Made by a program: the position numbers and the translations under genes
The notes under the pieces: generated by a model
The model's input: the letters and a program-made list of their open reading frames with translations, nothing else
Database searches by the model: none
Told to the model about the DNA's origin: nothing
Origin: Chionoecetes opilio
Taxonomy: Eukaryota; Arthropoda; Malacostraca; Decapoda; Majidae
Assembly (NCBI GenBank): GCA_016584305.1
Contig: JACEEZ010000091.1
Location: 1-64,000 of the forward strand
Length of the DNA: 64,000 bases
Reading direction: 5' to 3'
Shown: positions 1 through 11,400 of the stretch, in pieces
How positions within the stretch are numbered: the stretch's first letter is position 1
Layout: every line of letters starts with the position of its first letter

Positions 1-20
1 TACTATTTTTAATCTATTTT

Positions 21-67
21 GTGTATCAATTAGATAGAAAGCCTGAAAGTGCAATGAGTCGACGCGT
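21..67 (-). repeat. Inverted fragment of the 875-bp TIR element family
   Basis: This segment is the reverse complement, with two mismatches, of 16,522-16,568, an internal part of the TIR elements at 16.0-17.8 kb. A degraded version is at about 8,445-8,505. Copy 1 therefore begins inside an inverted member of that family. Confidence 0.75.
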
Positions 68-138
68 AAAATTTCGAAATTTGTTTTGGGGTCAATCTCC
101 CCGCATTGGGCGGGGGCGAGGGGGTTTTTCACCGAAAA

Positions 139-939
139 AGGCCTCTTTCACACGAGCGGTTTTGCCGTCCGGTGTCTGCCGCACGGTTTAGCTTTCTATT
201 GACTCTTATGGGAGTATTCACACTTGGCCGGGACGGCAGTTTTTGCCTTTTGCGGCAGCCGCACCCTGCCGTCCTGCCAGCAAGACCGCAACGGCAGAAA
301 TGCCGGCGAACGGTTTGGGTGGTAATGTGTTGCTATGGGCGCCTTCACACATCCGGTTTTTTCCCGCGTGCGGCGGGTCATCGGGTGGTCAGTTGTCTGT
401 CAACATTAGGAGGAAGAGTACACCACCACCTCGTCTGCACACTGGAAAAGCTGTATGAAATCGGCAGCCTTCAGGTCTTCGTAGAGAGTGTAAAATGCAC
501 CCTGGAGAAGGCGACTGCTGTTCAAGGGGTGAATCCGGGAATTTTTTCTGCGTTTAATTTTTTTGATGACCTTGTTCATCAAAATGAACATATACTACTC
601 TCTTGTGAGTCCTCCATCATCAAGAGACAGGGTGCACTGACTTGACTGAGGCACCAGAGCGGATGTGAGAGAGAGAGCCGCGGCAGAAACCGCAAGTGCC
701 CGCAACGAGGCAGGTATCTGCCGCACGCCGCAGCGGCAGAAACCGGACGGCAAAAACCCTCGTGTGAAGGAGGCCTTGGTTTGCACTGACTTGACTGAGG
801 CCCCCAGAGCGGATGTTGAGAGAGAAAAGCCTGCGGCAGAAAAAAAAATCGCAAGTGCTCGCAACGGGGCATGGTTTCTGCCGCACGCCGCAGCGGCAGA
901 AACCGGACGGCCCAAAAACCGCTCGTGTGAAAGAGGCCT
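139..939. mobile_element. DNA element with ~45-bp inverted ends
   Basis: The left end AGGCCTCTTTCACACGAGCG (139-158) and following bases to about 182 are the inverted complement of 897-939. Internal GC-rich copies of the same terminal sequence recur at about 650-790. There is no transposase frame, so it is non-autonomous. The target duplication is unclear: copy 2 shows TA on both sides, copy 1 does not. The matching copy is at about 8,556-9,332. The terminal AGGCCT resembles the Harbinger-like MITE at 22,353, which suggests a related superfamily. Confidence 0.55.
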
Positions 940-1119
940 TAGTAACAGGGAATGCGGGGCATGCCGTTTCCTCCTATATAACCTCCAGGGTCCGTCCAAA
1001 ATCCGTGAACATCAACTACAACTCAAAACCTGAGGTAGGTCAAATTTTTGTATCCTACTGGTGTGTTTTAAACTTGCAGTTCCTCATTTTTTTTTATCAC
1101 GAGCCGCACTGACCAACAT

Positions 1120-1455
1120 TAAATTTTCTTAGAAATTAAATCAATCTCACCGTTTCCTTCCCTCCACCACTACTCCACCACCACGACTTTTCCCTCTCAA
1201 GGACTCCAGCGTCAGTCCGTCACTGAACATTATGAAATTTTTTTTAGTATATAATATTTCCAAGAATTTACTGGTGGTGCTGGTGATGATGAGGATCCGC
1301 ATTATTATTTGTTATTGTTTATTCAATTTTTCCTACTTTTGTCAGTTGCTTATTATTTTTTAAAGAAATTCCAATGTGTCATAAATTTTTCTTTTTCTTT
1401 TGTATTTATTAATCTATTTACTTGTTTAAACTCCTTTTCTATAATAATATAAGCG
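1120..1455. other. AT-rich non-coding stretch
   Basis: A/T-rich unique-looking sequence with poly-T tracts. I see no gene or structured repeat in it. It is repeated at about 9,500-9,800. Confidence 0.5.
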
Positions 1456-1456
1456 A

Positions 1457-1458
<2 letters not shown>

Positions 1459-1496
<38 letters not shown>

Positions 1497-1530
1497 TGTG
1501 TGTGTGTGTGTGTGTTTTGTGTGTGTGTCC
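1459..1530. repeat. (GT)n microsatellite
   Basis: Long alternating GT run with few interruptions. The degraded counterpart lies at about 9,810-9,860. Confidence 0.95.
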
Positions 1531-1704
1531 GTCCAGGTGCCGCCCCTGTTGCGGAATCCCCTCATATGGCACGTTTTGGAACCGGCTCGAGCAGGGGAAG
1601 GTTTTAAGCCCATTTTTGAGATGATCCGATCACTTTTTTTTTTTTTTTAGCAGCCTATTAGCGAGAATTGTGAAAAAATGTGGGTTCCGAGAAGTGAGGA
1701 AACC

Positions 1705-1945
1705 TTGATGTAGGTAGGGTGATGGGTAATGGGTGAGTGAATGGGTGGGGTGATGCGTAATGGGTGTGGGTGATGGGTGAGTGAATGGGTGATGGGTGAG
1801 GGAATAGATGGGGGGTGATGGGTAATGGGTGTGTGGTGATGGATAATGGGTGAGTGAATGGGTGGGGGGTGGTGGGTAATGGGGTGAGTGAATGGGTGGG
1901 GGTGATGGGTAATGGGTGAGTGAAGGGGTTGGGGTGATGTGAAGA
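1705..1945. repeat. G-rich minisatellite (GGGTGATGGGTAATGGGTGA type)
   Basis: Irregular tandem copies built from GGGTGATG, GGGTAATG and GGGTGAGTGAAT. The regular GGG runs are compatible with G-quadruplex formation on the plus strand. The copy-2 counterpart is at about 10,055-10,290. Open frames through it are low-complexity His/Pro-Thr-His repeats and are not genes. Confidence 0.85.
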
Positions 1946-2017
1946 GGTTGGCGTTAGTACATACATTTCACATCCCCTGATTTCAGGAAAGCTAGAAGGG
2001 GCTATCTGGAGAGTCTG

Positions 2018-2135
2018 TGTTTGGTGGGCCAAAGGCCCACCAAACACAGGTGGTGGGCCAAAGCCCACCAACTAGCCCTCCGCAAGGAGCTAGCCAAAAA
2101 GTCCGCCCGGAGGGCGGCTTTGTGGCTAGTCTTAC
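2018..2135. repeat. Cluster of short perfect hairpins
   Basis: GGTGGGCCAAAGGCCCACC, TAGCCCTCCGCAAGGAGCTA and TCCGCCCGGAGGGCGG are successive short palindromes. They follow a sequence beginning TTTCAGGAAAGCTAGAAGGG that recurs at about 41,232 inside another element, so this is part of a dispersed repeat. Confidence 0.7.
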
Positions 2136-2214
2136 ATATTTTCTTTCCCTTTTCGGATGAATTTCACTTTACTTGTGAACTTTTATTTCTTGCAGTTATT
2201 TTTTCTATTTCATA

Positions 2215-2945
2215 AGGGCGGGGTTCACACTACACGTTTTTGCTGGCCGTGTCTACGTTGGGCGTGGCGATCAGGGACGTCATCCGGTCACTCGCGCAGT
2301 CCCGGACAAAGAATTGGGAGCTCCGAATAATGTGAGGCTTTGGGCGCGCGTCTCTCAAGGTCAGTGACGTCATCACTGCTCCAGCAGGTGGTCGGCCCCG
2401 GGGGCCTGGTTCACACTACACAGCCAGGGGGGTGACGTCGGGGAAAGGGAAGGGAAGGGAGGGAAGGGGAAGGAGGGAGGGAAGGAAGGAAAGGGAGACA
2501 ATCTGTACATCCTATGTATATTTTGCCCCCGATCAACACGCAGGCCCTTGTCCCCGCATGGCCGCTGTGATAGAAAATATAATGATGGGCAAAAAATTTT
2601 TTTTGTTACGGAGGAACATAAGGTAAATTAATTCCAAGTCATTGATATGTCATTACATAAAAAGGGCACCAGAGTATTTATACTATTATAGTCTAATAAC
2701 ATACATTTTTTTATCATTACTTTATTTACATTAACAAGCAAGCCACGTCTATTAATCAGTATATGTAAAGGACACACAAAACACTTCAAACAGACAGACA
2801 GACCAACATTTTTTCCCTTCATTATTTGTATTAACCCAAAGAACCGTTTTTAATAGGTCAGTATTCAAACATAAATATTCCGTTTTATATTATGTTTTTT
2901 TCTCTAATAATTCAGCATCAACACACGTGTTTAAAAGGCAGCTAT
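2215..2945. other. Non-coding stretch with TTCACACTACAC motifs and AGGGA tract
   Basis: GTTCACACTACAC occurs at about 2,223 and 2,411 in the same orientation, and a purine-rich GGGAA tract follows (2,438-2,490). The rest is A/T-rich. No gene is recognisable. Confidence 0.5.
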
Positions 2946-2948
2946 TTA

Positions 2949-3190
2949 TACTTTAAGTTTGCCGCCTCTATGTTTGAGCATAGTAGTGACCTCTAGCGGG
3001 ACCCACTTTCGGACAAGGTGAGCGTGGGTCAGCGCCAGGTCAAAGGGGTTCTCTCAGTGTTTTCCGCCGGGGTCAGACGTGGTCTCAGTGCTTAACGTCT
3101 TGGCGGCAGCTGATTTTGTACCAAAAACTCATCATTATTACACATAAAGATAATACGAGGACAGCAAGCTACGTATAAGCCACCATAACA
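2949..3190. repeat. ~180-240-bp direct repeat, left member
   Basis: Starts near TTTATACTTTAAGTTTGCCG and includes CTCAGTGCTTAACGTCTT and a terminal CAAGCTACGTATAAGCCACC. The right member is at 3,748-4,152, where the last ~35 bp are displaced by an inserted stretch. Counterparts in copy 2 are near 11,235-11,470 and 12,000-12,370. The two members lie ~800 bp apart in direct orientation. Confidence 0.75.
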
Positions 3191-3747
3191 TTGGCGGCAG
3201 GGCAACCGTGGTTTGGTTCGTGTGTTGCCTTTTCATCTGTGTGTCTGTTGCTGGGACCCTCATTAGGTTCTCAACCTTTCTTTTGCCCTATATGCCGCAT
3301 ACACCAACATGCTCATGTTTAATTTTAATTAATTATTATTAGTTTTTGTACTTGTTTTGAGTGCGCAAGACTCGCACAGCTCCGGCATCGGCTACTTCTT
3401 GGCCACGCCACTCTTACACATTTTTTTTTTTTCCCCTCTCTTATTTGTGTGTTAGATTTAAGTTATTTTATTTACCATTTTATATCTGTGTTTTGTTAGT
3501 AATCATATTGCAATGTCATGATCTTAAAATTTGTCCTGTTTATGCTTATGTTGTTCTTTTTAATTGCATTGTGTAACTTTTGATTTTATTTATTTTTGTT
3601 TCATGACTTATCTTGTATTATGTACTTTCCACTATTTTTGCAATTTAGATCATTTATTCTTGTGTCATCGGCGCCTTGCCTTATCTTATCAATGGTCGGG
3701 TGAGGGCACGGCCGGTAGGTGACCAAGCATTGTAATACGCAAAATTT

Positions 3748-4152
3748 ATACTTTAAGTTTGCCGCCTCTATGTTTGTAGCATAGTAGTGACCTCTAGCGG
3801 TGCCCACTTGCGGACAAGGTGAGCGTGGGTCTGCCGCCAGGTCAAGTAGTTCTCTCAGTATTGCCGCCGGGGTCAGACGTGGTCTCAGTGCTTAACGTCT
3901 TTGGGGGCAGCTGATTTGTACCAATAACCATCAGTAATTACACAAAAAAAATTTTAAAGATACAAAAACAAGTGTATTCTTCCTCCCGAACACACACACG
4001 CAACGTTACACGATAGGCACGTCCATAAGGGCGTGATTTACCGAACCACGCAACACGTGCTCAGGCTCAGGCCTATACCGCCACGCTAAACCCACAACCA
4101 ACCAATCTACCCCGGTGACACGAGGACAACAAGCTATAAGCCACCATAACAC
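3748..4152. repeat. ~180-bp direct repeat, right member
   Basis: Repeats 2,949-3,190 with a few substitutions. A direct pair enclosing ~560 bp could be the terminal repeats of a miniature LTR element or simply a local duplication; I see no primer-binding site or clear TG...CA ends. Confidence 0.7.
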
Positions 4153-4288
4153 ACGAATCTCTTATTAAAAACTTTAATTATGTTTTTTTTATTCGTTTTT
4201 TCCGTTATTTATATCAAATGCGTCATATATTTTTCTTATAAATTTATCGTCGACATGAGAGAGGGAGAGAGACGAGTGAGAGAAGACT

Positions 4289-4290
<2 letters not shown>

Positions 4291-4351
<61 letters not shown>
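4291..4351. repeat. (CT)n microsatellite
   Basis: Nearly pure CT run. Frames across it read Leu-Ser or Arg-Glu repeats and are artefacts. Confidence 0.95.
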
Positions 4352-4353
<2 letters not shown>

Positions 4354-4384
4354 ACTCAAAACACACCCCACGCACACACATTAA

Positions 4385-5005
4385 AGGCTGTTTCCCATTT
4401 CCTGTACATTTCCCAGCAATTTTCCCCATCTGCCATGAATGAGTCGCGTTATCACACACACACAATAACATGCATGGAAATATCACATCTTCACCTCTTT
4501 CCATTTATCGTTATCTCATCTCTCCATCTTTATCACCGTGCTATGCTCTTTCCATTTCCGCCTCTTTTCCTTCTTTCCTACGTGTGTCTGGTTCCATTTC
4601 ATCACATTTTTCTCTTTTTTTCCCCGTTTCTTATCCTATTCGTAATTTTCTCCTATCTTCCATTTCATATCCTTTCATAAACTGTTCCAATCCTTTCCCT
4701 TCCCCTTCCCTTTTCCCCTTTCCTTTTCCTCCCTTCCCTTTCCTTCCCTTCCCTTTCATTCCAGTTCCTACAATGACGTAACCTTTCCCACATTTTCTTA
4801 CATTCTTTCTCGTATTTACATGCCAGTACTTTCGCTCCTTCCATGAATTACTCCTCGTTTCCCCTCTTCCATTATCACTCTTTTCTTTACTTCACTCTCC
4901 ACCCCTCTCCCCCCTCCCTCTATTTCGTCTCCACCTCTTTGTACACAGATCAAGTGGCAAGAAGTCAAAATGAACATATGGATTTTTGCTTTAAGTCCAA
5001 GTTAA
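4385..5005. other. Pyrimidine-rich non-coding stretch
   Basis: C/T-rich sequence with TTTCCCTTCC runs and no recognisable gene. It is repeated at about 12,610-13,215. Confidence 0.5.
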
Positions 5006-5108
5006 ACTAGAAAATCTCTCTCTCTCTCTCCTCTCTTTTCTCTCTCTCTCTCTCTTCTCCCCTCTCTCTCTCCCCTCGCTCTGTTTTTTTATCTATTTAT
5101 TCCTTCTT

Positions 5109-5424
5109 TTGTTTGTTTGTTTGTTTAGAGGATAACAATTCTCAGAGCCATAGTGATCTACCGCTGCAGGTTAGTGTTGGCCGGAGCCACCACCCCGGGA
5201 GGGGGGTCACAAACCCCCGGCTAACACCGTGGCCACCGAATGACATCGAGATGCCCATCTCGGGGGCCCAACGCTAACACCCAGCACCCATTCACTGCTG
5301 GGTGGACAGGGGCTCGGGTTTTAAGAAAGACCACCCATCTGTCTTCGCTCCGCCCGGGGATCGAACCCGGGCCCTTCTCGGTTGTGAGCCGAACGTGCAA
5401 ACCCCACATACACCACGGGGAGTA
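5109..5424 (-). mobile_element. tRNA-Val-like SINE
   Basis: On the minus strand the head holds an A-box-like TGGTGTATGTGGGG (5,402-5,415) and a perfect B-box GGTTCGATCCC (5,357-5,367). Between them is an anticodon-arm-like TTCGGCTCACAACCGAG with CAC in the loop, as in tRNA-Val(CAC). A ~200-bp tRNA-unrelated body follows and ends in an (AAAC)n tail, seen as (GTTT)n at 5,109-5,126. Head, body and microsatellite tail in this order define a SINE. Copy 2 is at about 13,325-13,605; body fragments are at 21,541-21,595 and 46,684-46,735. Confidence 0.8.
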
Positions 5425-6029
5425 CCCTTTTACATTACTTATATATTTCTTCTCCTTTGTTCATTTATTTGTTAATTTCAGTTATGCAATGATCGTGCCC
5501 AAAGCCTTGATGAGCGAGCGGCCGTGCAGGGGAAGGTTTTTGGTTTAAATTTCCATGAAAAAAGATCAAATTAAAAGATACAATAGTTGAATGTTGAAAT
5601 ACTCAGAACAGAGAGAGTGAGAGAGAGAGTTTGGAACAAAATATTCTAGGTGAGACAAGGAATAAAAAAAAGGGGAAAAAAATGAAAGGAAAGGAAAAGA
5701 TCAACACTTAATGGATAAAATGAGAAAAAGAGGAAATGGGTGATTCATGTTGAATAAAAGCCCAAACGTAGCTTTATACGTATTGAATTAAGAGAAAAAT
5801 ATGTCTGTTTCTATGGATTAAAGGGGAAAGGGTTTATACTTTATAATATGTCTTAGAAAAAGGGATAAAAGAGTTAGTATAATTTTGTCTTGGATTAAGG
5901 GAAATCAAAGGAAAAAGTAAATTCCAAGAGGATTATATAGAAAACCAGCAACATTTCCACTAAACTCACAAATTAGGGTTATAAGACGTTGCTGGGGAAG
6001 GGAAAGGGGGAAAAAAGAGAAAAAAAGAT

Positions 6030-6240
6030 GGCACAGGTTTCCTCCTCCTCCACCACAACCACCACCATCACCATCACCATCAAAACCCACTACCACCACC
6101 ACCATCACCACCACCACCACCACCACCATCACCATCACCCACACCACCACCACCACCACCATCACCATCACCACTACCACCACCACCACCATCACCATCA
6201 CCAACACTCCCAACCTTTCACCCCCACCACCACCATCATT
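6030..6240. repeat. (CAC/ATC)n trinucleotide microsatellite
   Basis: Tandem CAC and ATC triplets give His-rich and Val/Met-rich open frames, which are artefacts. The copy-2 version at 14,200-14,390 is C-expanded and irregular. Confidence 0.95.
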
Positions 6241-6356
6241 GTTGTATCAAGGATGTAAAAAAAAGGTGTAAGTCTGGCCGTAGACACACACACACCCCAC
6301 ACACACAATCACACACACCTCTACTCGTTGCCAGCCATGCACATTCACTCATCCAC

Positions 6357-6407
<51 letters not shown>

Positions 6408-6436
6408 CCCTCTATCTCTCTCTCTCTCTCTCTCTT

Positions 6437-6612
6437 ACCCGCCAGGGTGGCGCGGTTGGTAGAATCAGGGGACTGGTTGCAGAGTCCCTGCGACATTCGG
6501 TCAGCGGTTGAGTCACCAAATTCGTCCTGGTGTGGTGGCGCTTTGTACAGGCAATAACCTTGTAGTTGGTACTTGCAAAGTGTCTAGATAGGAAAAGTAT
6601 TTATCTTATCTC
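6437..6612 (+). mobile_element. Second tRNA-derived SINE
   Basis: The head GGTGGCGCGGTTGGTAGA resembles a tRNA D-arm/A-box. Copy 2 (14,567-14,735) keeps a B-box GGTTCGATTCACC, which has lost one base here. The body contains CGTCCTGGTGTGGTGGCGC and ends GTGTCTAGATAGGA then TATCTTATC. The same 3' body and TATCTTATC tail are present alone at 28,171-28,255, which shows the unit is dispersed. It lies between two CT microsatellites. Confidence 0.75.
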
Positions 6613-6614
6613 TC

Positions 6615-6615
6615 T

Positions 6616-6653
<38 letters not shown>

Positions 6654-7065
6654 CAGTTTCTATATCCCGCTCGGCTTCTATCGGAAACATCGCCAATAAC
6701 TGCGCTATTTCAGTACCCCCTTTTTTATTTATTTTATCCTGCCTCATATTTTCCTATCTTTATCTAAATATGTATTTTTTTTATCTCATTTTTATTTTCA
6801 ATATATTTTCTGCTTGGTTTTTTGGCCATTTATCATCCCTCTTCTTCTTTGTCTCCTTGTCGTCGACGTTTCCTTCCTCCTCGGGCCTTGTTCTGTGCTA
6901 TCTTGTTGTCAAAACATGTTTTTTTTAGTCGCCTAGAGTTCAGATGATACCCTCGTTATAGAACATAGGGTTTTTTTGGTATCTATTCTTTTGTGAAGTC
7001 TCGTCCTCCTCCTCTTCTATAAATAAATAACAAAATCCTCGTACTAGTATTTACTTTAAGTAAAA
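6615..7065. other. CT tract and A/T-rich non-coding stretch
   Basis: Begins with a CT microsatellite and continues as T-rich sequence without a recognisable gene. It is repeated at 14,740-15,190. Confidence 0.5.
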
Positions 7066-7069
7066 AAAA

Positions 7070-7125
7070 TGTGTGTGTGTGTGTGTGTGTGTGGGGTGTG
7101 ATGTGTGTGGGGGTGTGTGTGTTTA
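7070..7125. repeat. (GT)n microsatellite
   Basis: GT run after AAGTAAAAAAAT; the counterpart 15,194-15,245 is longer and cleaner. Confidence 0.9.
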
Positions 7126-7429
7126 GAGCAGTATTTCATCGTTTTTTCTCATTTACCAAAATATTTTTATTCTTTTTCCCCACCTTGATCCGTTGGCAAA
7201 GAAAATGTATCTCGACTATGTTTTCCCTTTTGTGTGTGTATTATTTTTTAAAGTGTGTATACATTATCAAGTAGCATTTTCAGTATTGTGGTTTGTAGGA
7301 GAGAGAGAGAGAGAGACAGAGACGAGAGAGGAGGGGAGAGAGAGATAATTGGCCCGATGTTTTTTTAAATGCTTGTAGTGGCGGGACCGTTTTTATTGGC
7401 AGCGAGCGAAGCGAGCTGCTTCTTACCAC

Positions 7430-7735
7430 CATTAAGACCCGTGGAACCAAGTTTTAAACAAAAAGTGTATAACTAATCCTAAATATTCTTGGATTGAGCT
7501 GAAATTCGACAAACCAGTAGTGCTGTCAAAATCAAAGGGGGTTTTTTAAACAAACTTTTTGCGTAGAAAAAGCCCTTAATGAGTAATTAGCGTAAACTAC
7601 TCCTAAATATTGTCGGATTGAGCTGAAATTTGACATGCAAGTGTGCTGTCAAAATCAATGGGGGTCTGTGCAACAAAAATTTTATGTAGAACAAGCCCCT
7701 TTAAAGATAATTAGCGTAATGAGTTAATTGGTGGA
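7430..7735. repeat. ~120-bp tandem repeat, two units
   Basis: Two adjacent units contain CTCCTAAATATT, GATTGAGCTGAAATT and GTGCTGTCAAAATCAA followed by TAGAACAAGCCC and GTAATTAGCGTAA. The cleaner counterpart is at 15,560-15,840. The pair is bounded by related GGAGCGAAGCGAGC and CCAGCGAGCG motifs. Confidence 0.75.
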
Positions 7736-7840
7736 ACGTGGCTCGCTGCCCCGTTCCAGCCGCAAGAACTGAGCCCAAAAACAAAGAGGCCCGAGGCTGG
7801 ACGCCTACTTGATATATAATAAATTTACCAGCGAGCGAAA

Positions 7841-8430
7841 AACGGAAAAAGGAAAAANATCAGCGGCAGCCGGGCCAGGTGCAAAGCCGGCTTTTCCCGT
7901 TCAGCCCGGGGATCAGATCCAGGAGACCCGGGGTCAAGCCGTACGGGGTTTCCGGAGTTCCTATCCACACTAGGCACCGAAAGAGTCGTGAAGCAGGGAC
8001 AGGGGCTGGGGCAGCAGTGGTGGGGCAGGGGCCAGAGACGGGTTCATCCGGGCTCGGGCTCCCACCGGGAGACCATCCCCTGCTTCAGGTCTAAGAAAAC
8101 GATGGACACGTTCTGGGCCAACGTAGGGCTGTGACACGTGAGTAGTGCCTAATGAACAATGATCAGAAGAGCTTACCACGTAGTCTTTTGGAATCATTTT
8201 GGTGCATGATCAAAAACGGCCCAACCGGACACTGCGTACTCATTAAGCATTTTTGAAAGGGGGTGCAATAAAAAAGTGGTTTTGCATAGTAAGAATTGCC
8301 AAATGCAAAAATGGAATGAGATAAATTGTCTTAAAAATCCTTTTTTACATAGGAAATTGGATGCCAAAATTGAGGAAAAAGAATTTTTGTTATACGGGTA
8401 CCCTACAAATTACGGTATATCCCTATAAAC
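7841..8430. other. Unmatched segment at the copy junction, with one N
   Basis: An N at 7,858 follows a short A-rich stretch. The following ~570 bp have no counterpart at the end of copy 2. I recognise no gene, tRNA or repeat in it. It may be the true spacer of a tandem duplication or a wrongly joined sequence. Confidence 0.5.
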
Positions 8431-11400
8431 TATCCCTGGGCAGCTATTTAATCTATTTTTGTGTAAAATTTGAAGAAACCCTGAAAGTGAATGAGTCGAG
8501 CGTGAAATCGAAATTTTTTGAGTCAATCTCCCGCATTGGGGCGGGGCGACGGTTCACCCGTAAGGCCTTTTTCACACGACCCCCCCGGTTTTTTCCCGTC
8601 CGGTGTTGCCGCCGGTTTAGCTTTCTAGATTTTATGGGAGTATTCACACTGGCCGGGAGGCAGTTTTGCCTTTGCGGCGCCGCACCCCCCGTCGCCAGAA
8701 GACCGCAACGGCAGAAATCCCGGCGAACGGTTGGGTGGTAATGTTTTTGTTTGGGCGCCTTCACACATCCGGTATTTCCCGCGTGCGGCGGGCCCATGGG
8801 GTGGTCAGTTGTCTGTCAACTTTAGGGGGAAGGACACACCACCTCGTCTGCATCACTGGAAAAGTGGTATGCCCGGGAGCCTTTAGGTCTTGAGAGAGGG
8901 TAAAATGCACCCCGGGGAAGGGGGCTGCTGTTCAAGGGGGGAATCCAGAATTTTTTGCGTTTTAATTTTTTTTATGACCTTTTTCATCAAATAACATAAT
9001 ACTCTCTTTGTGCGTCCTCCATCATCAAGAGACAGGGTGACGACTTGACTGAGGGACCAGAGCGGGTGTTGGAGAGAGAGCCTGCGGAAAACCGCAAGTG
9101 CCCGCAACAGGCTGGTATCTGCCGCACCCGCAGGAGAAACCGGACGGGGAAAAAAAAGTGGTGAAGGAGGCCTTTGGGGCATGACTTGACGAGGCACCGA
9201 GGGATGTTTAAGAAGAGAGCCTGCGGGAGAAATCGCAAGTGTCGCAACGAGGCATGGTTTCGCCCCACGCCGCAGCGGAAAAAAAACCGGACGGCCCCAA
9301 AAACCCCTCGTGTGAAAGAGGCCTTAGTAACAGGGAATGCGCGGCATGCCGTTTCCTCCCATATAACCTCCATGGTCCTCCCAAATCCCCTGAAACAACA
9401 CAACTCATACTGGGTAGGGCAAAAATTTTTGTATCCTACGGGGTTAAGCTTTCAGTTCCTCCATTTTTTTTATCACGAGCCGCCATGACCAACATTAATT
9501 ACTTAAAATTAACTCAACTCACCTTTTCCTTCCCCCCCAAACCAAACCACCCCCAGACTCTCCCCTCAAAGGGCTCCACGTCAGTCCGTCAGAACTTTTG
9601 AAAAATTTTTTTAGTATAAATACAAGAATTTACTGGTGGTCTGGGGATGATGAGGACCGTTATTTTTTGTTATTGTTTATTCAATATTTTTTCCTACTTT
9701 TGTCAGTTGTTTTTATTTTTTAAAGAAATTCCCAAAGTGTCATAATTTTTCTTTATCTTTGTATTTATAATCTATTTACTTTTTTAAATCCTTATCTATA
9801 ATAAATAAACGAAAGTTGTGTGTTTGTGTGGTTTTGTGTGTGGGTTTTTGTGGGTGGGTCCCTCCAGGGCCGCCCCCCTTTGCGGAAAACCCCTCATTGC
9901 ACAGTTTTGGGAAACCCGGCTCGAGCAGGGGGAAGGTTTTAAGCCCTTTTTGAGATGATCCGATCACTTTTTTTTTTTTTTTAGCAGCCCATTAGCGAGG
10001 AATTTTGGGAAAAAATGGGGGGGTTCCCCAGAAGTGAGGAAAACCTTTTATGTAGGTAGGGGAGGGGAAGGGGAGTGAATGGGGGGGGGATGGTAATGGG
10101 GTGGGGGTGATGGGTGAGGAATGGGTGAGGGTGAGGGAATAGATGGGGGTGATGGGTAATGGGTGGTGGTGATGGTAATGGGTGAGGAATGGGTGGGGGG
10201 GGGTGGGAAAATGGGGAGTGAAGGGGGGGGGGGTGTGGGGTAATGGGTGAGTGAAGGGGTTTGGGGGTGATGTGAAGGGGTTTGGGCGTAGTACATACAT
10301 TTACTCCAGATTTCAGGAAAGCAGAAGGGGCTTTTGGAGGTCTGTTTTTGGGTGGGCAAAGGGCCCCCCCAACCAAAACAAGGTGGGGGGCCCAAGGCCC
10401 ACCAATAGCCCCCCGCGGGAGCACCCAAAAAGCCGCCGGAGGGGGGTTTGGGGCCCTAGTCTTACATATTTTTTCCTTGTGGATGAATTTCATTTACTTG
10501 TGAATTTTATTTCTTGCATTTATTTTTTTATTTCTTTAAAGACGGGGTTCACACTAAACGTTTTTGCTGGCCGTGTTACGTGGCGTGGCGATCAGTGACG
10601 TCACCCGGTCACTCGCGCAGTCCCGGACAAAAAATTTGGGAGCCCGAAAAAGTGAGGTTTGGGACCGGTCTTCAAGGCAGTGACGTCATCACTGCCAGCA
10701 GGGGGTCGCGCGGAGCCTGTTCACACTACACAGCCAGGGAGGACGTGGGGAAGGGAAGGGAAGGGGAGGGAAGGGAAGGAGGGGGGGAAAGGGAAAGGGA
10801 AAGGAGAAAATCTTACACCTATGTATTTTTACCCCCTGATAAACACGGGGGGCCCTTGCCCTCGCAGGCCGCTGTGATAGAAAATAAAGAGGGCCCAAAA
10901 CTTTTTTCTTTTAGGGGGAAACATAAGGTAAATTTAAATTCAAGCTTTGAATGTCATACATAAAAAGGGGCACCAGAGATTTATAACCTATTTTAGTCTA
11001 AAACATACATATTTTTTTTATCATTACTTTTTTTTACATTAAAAAAAGCAACCCACGTCTATTAACAGTAATTAAAGGAACAAAAAACCTTCAAAAGAAG
11101 ACGACCAACATTTTTCCTTCTTTATTTGTAAAACCCAAAGAACCTTTTTAATAGGTCAGTATTAAACAAAATTTTCCTTTTTATTTTATTTTTTCTCTTA
11201 ATAATTAGCACAAAACACCGTGTAATAGGCACATTTTACTTTAAGTTTGCCCCCTTATGTTTTAGCATAGTAGGCCCTCTGGGCACCCACTTGCGGAAAA
11301 GGGAGCGGGGTCAGCCGCCAGGTCAAGGAGTTCTCTCAGTGTTGCCGCCGGGGGTCAGACGGGTCCAGGGGGCTTAAGTTTTGGCGGCAGCTGATTTTGT

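Larger units (their letters stand above)
1..7840. repeat. Large duplicated block, copy 1 (~7.8 kb)
   Basis: The order of landmarks here is repeated in 8,430-15,965: the TIR-like GC-rich segment, GT microsatellite, GGGTGATGGGTAATG minisatellite, paired direct repeats, CT tracts, tRNA-Val-like SINE, CAC microsatellite, second SINE, GT tract and a ~120-bp tandem repeat. The offset between copies falls from about 8,435 at the left to about 8,126 at the right, so copy 2 has lost roughly 300 bases spread over its length. No reading frame resembles a known protein; the open frames are low-complexity or cross microsatellites. Copy 1 may continue left of the window. Confidence 0.85.

Noticed and set aside
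106..1112. Several 90-180-residue open frames in GC-rich sequence
   Set aside because: They lie in inverted and direct copies of one terminal repeat, overlap on both strands, lack known motifs, and are not preserved in copy 2.
5340..5425. tRNA-Val gene on the minus strand
   Set aside because: A- and B-boxes and a CAC anticodon loop are visible, but the acceptor stem does not pair and the sequence continues into a SINE body with (AAAC)n tail.
5905..6258. His-rich and Val-rich proteins
   Set aside because: Translations of a CAC/ATC microsatellite.
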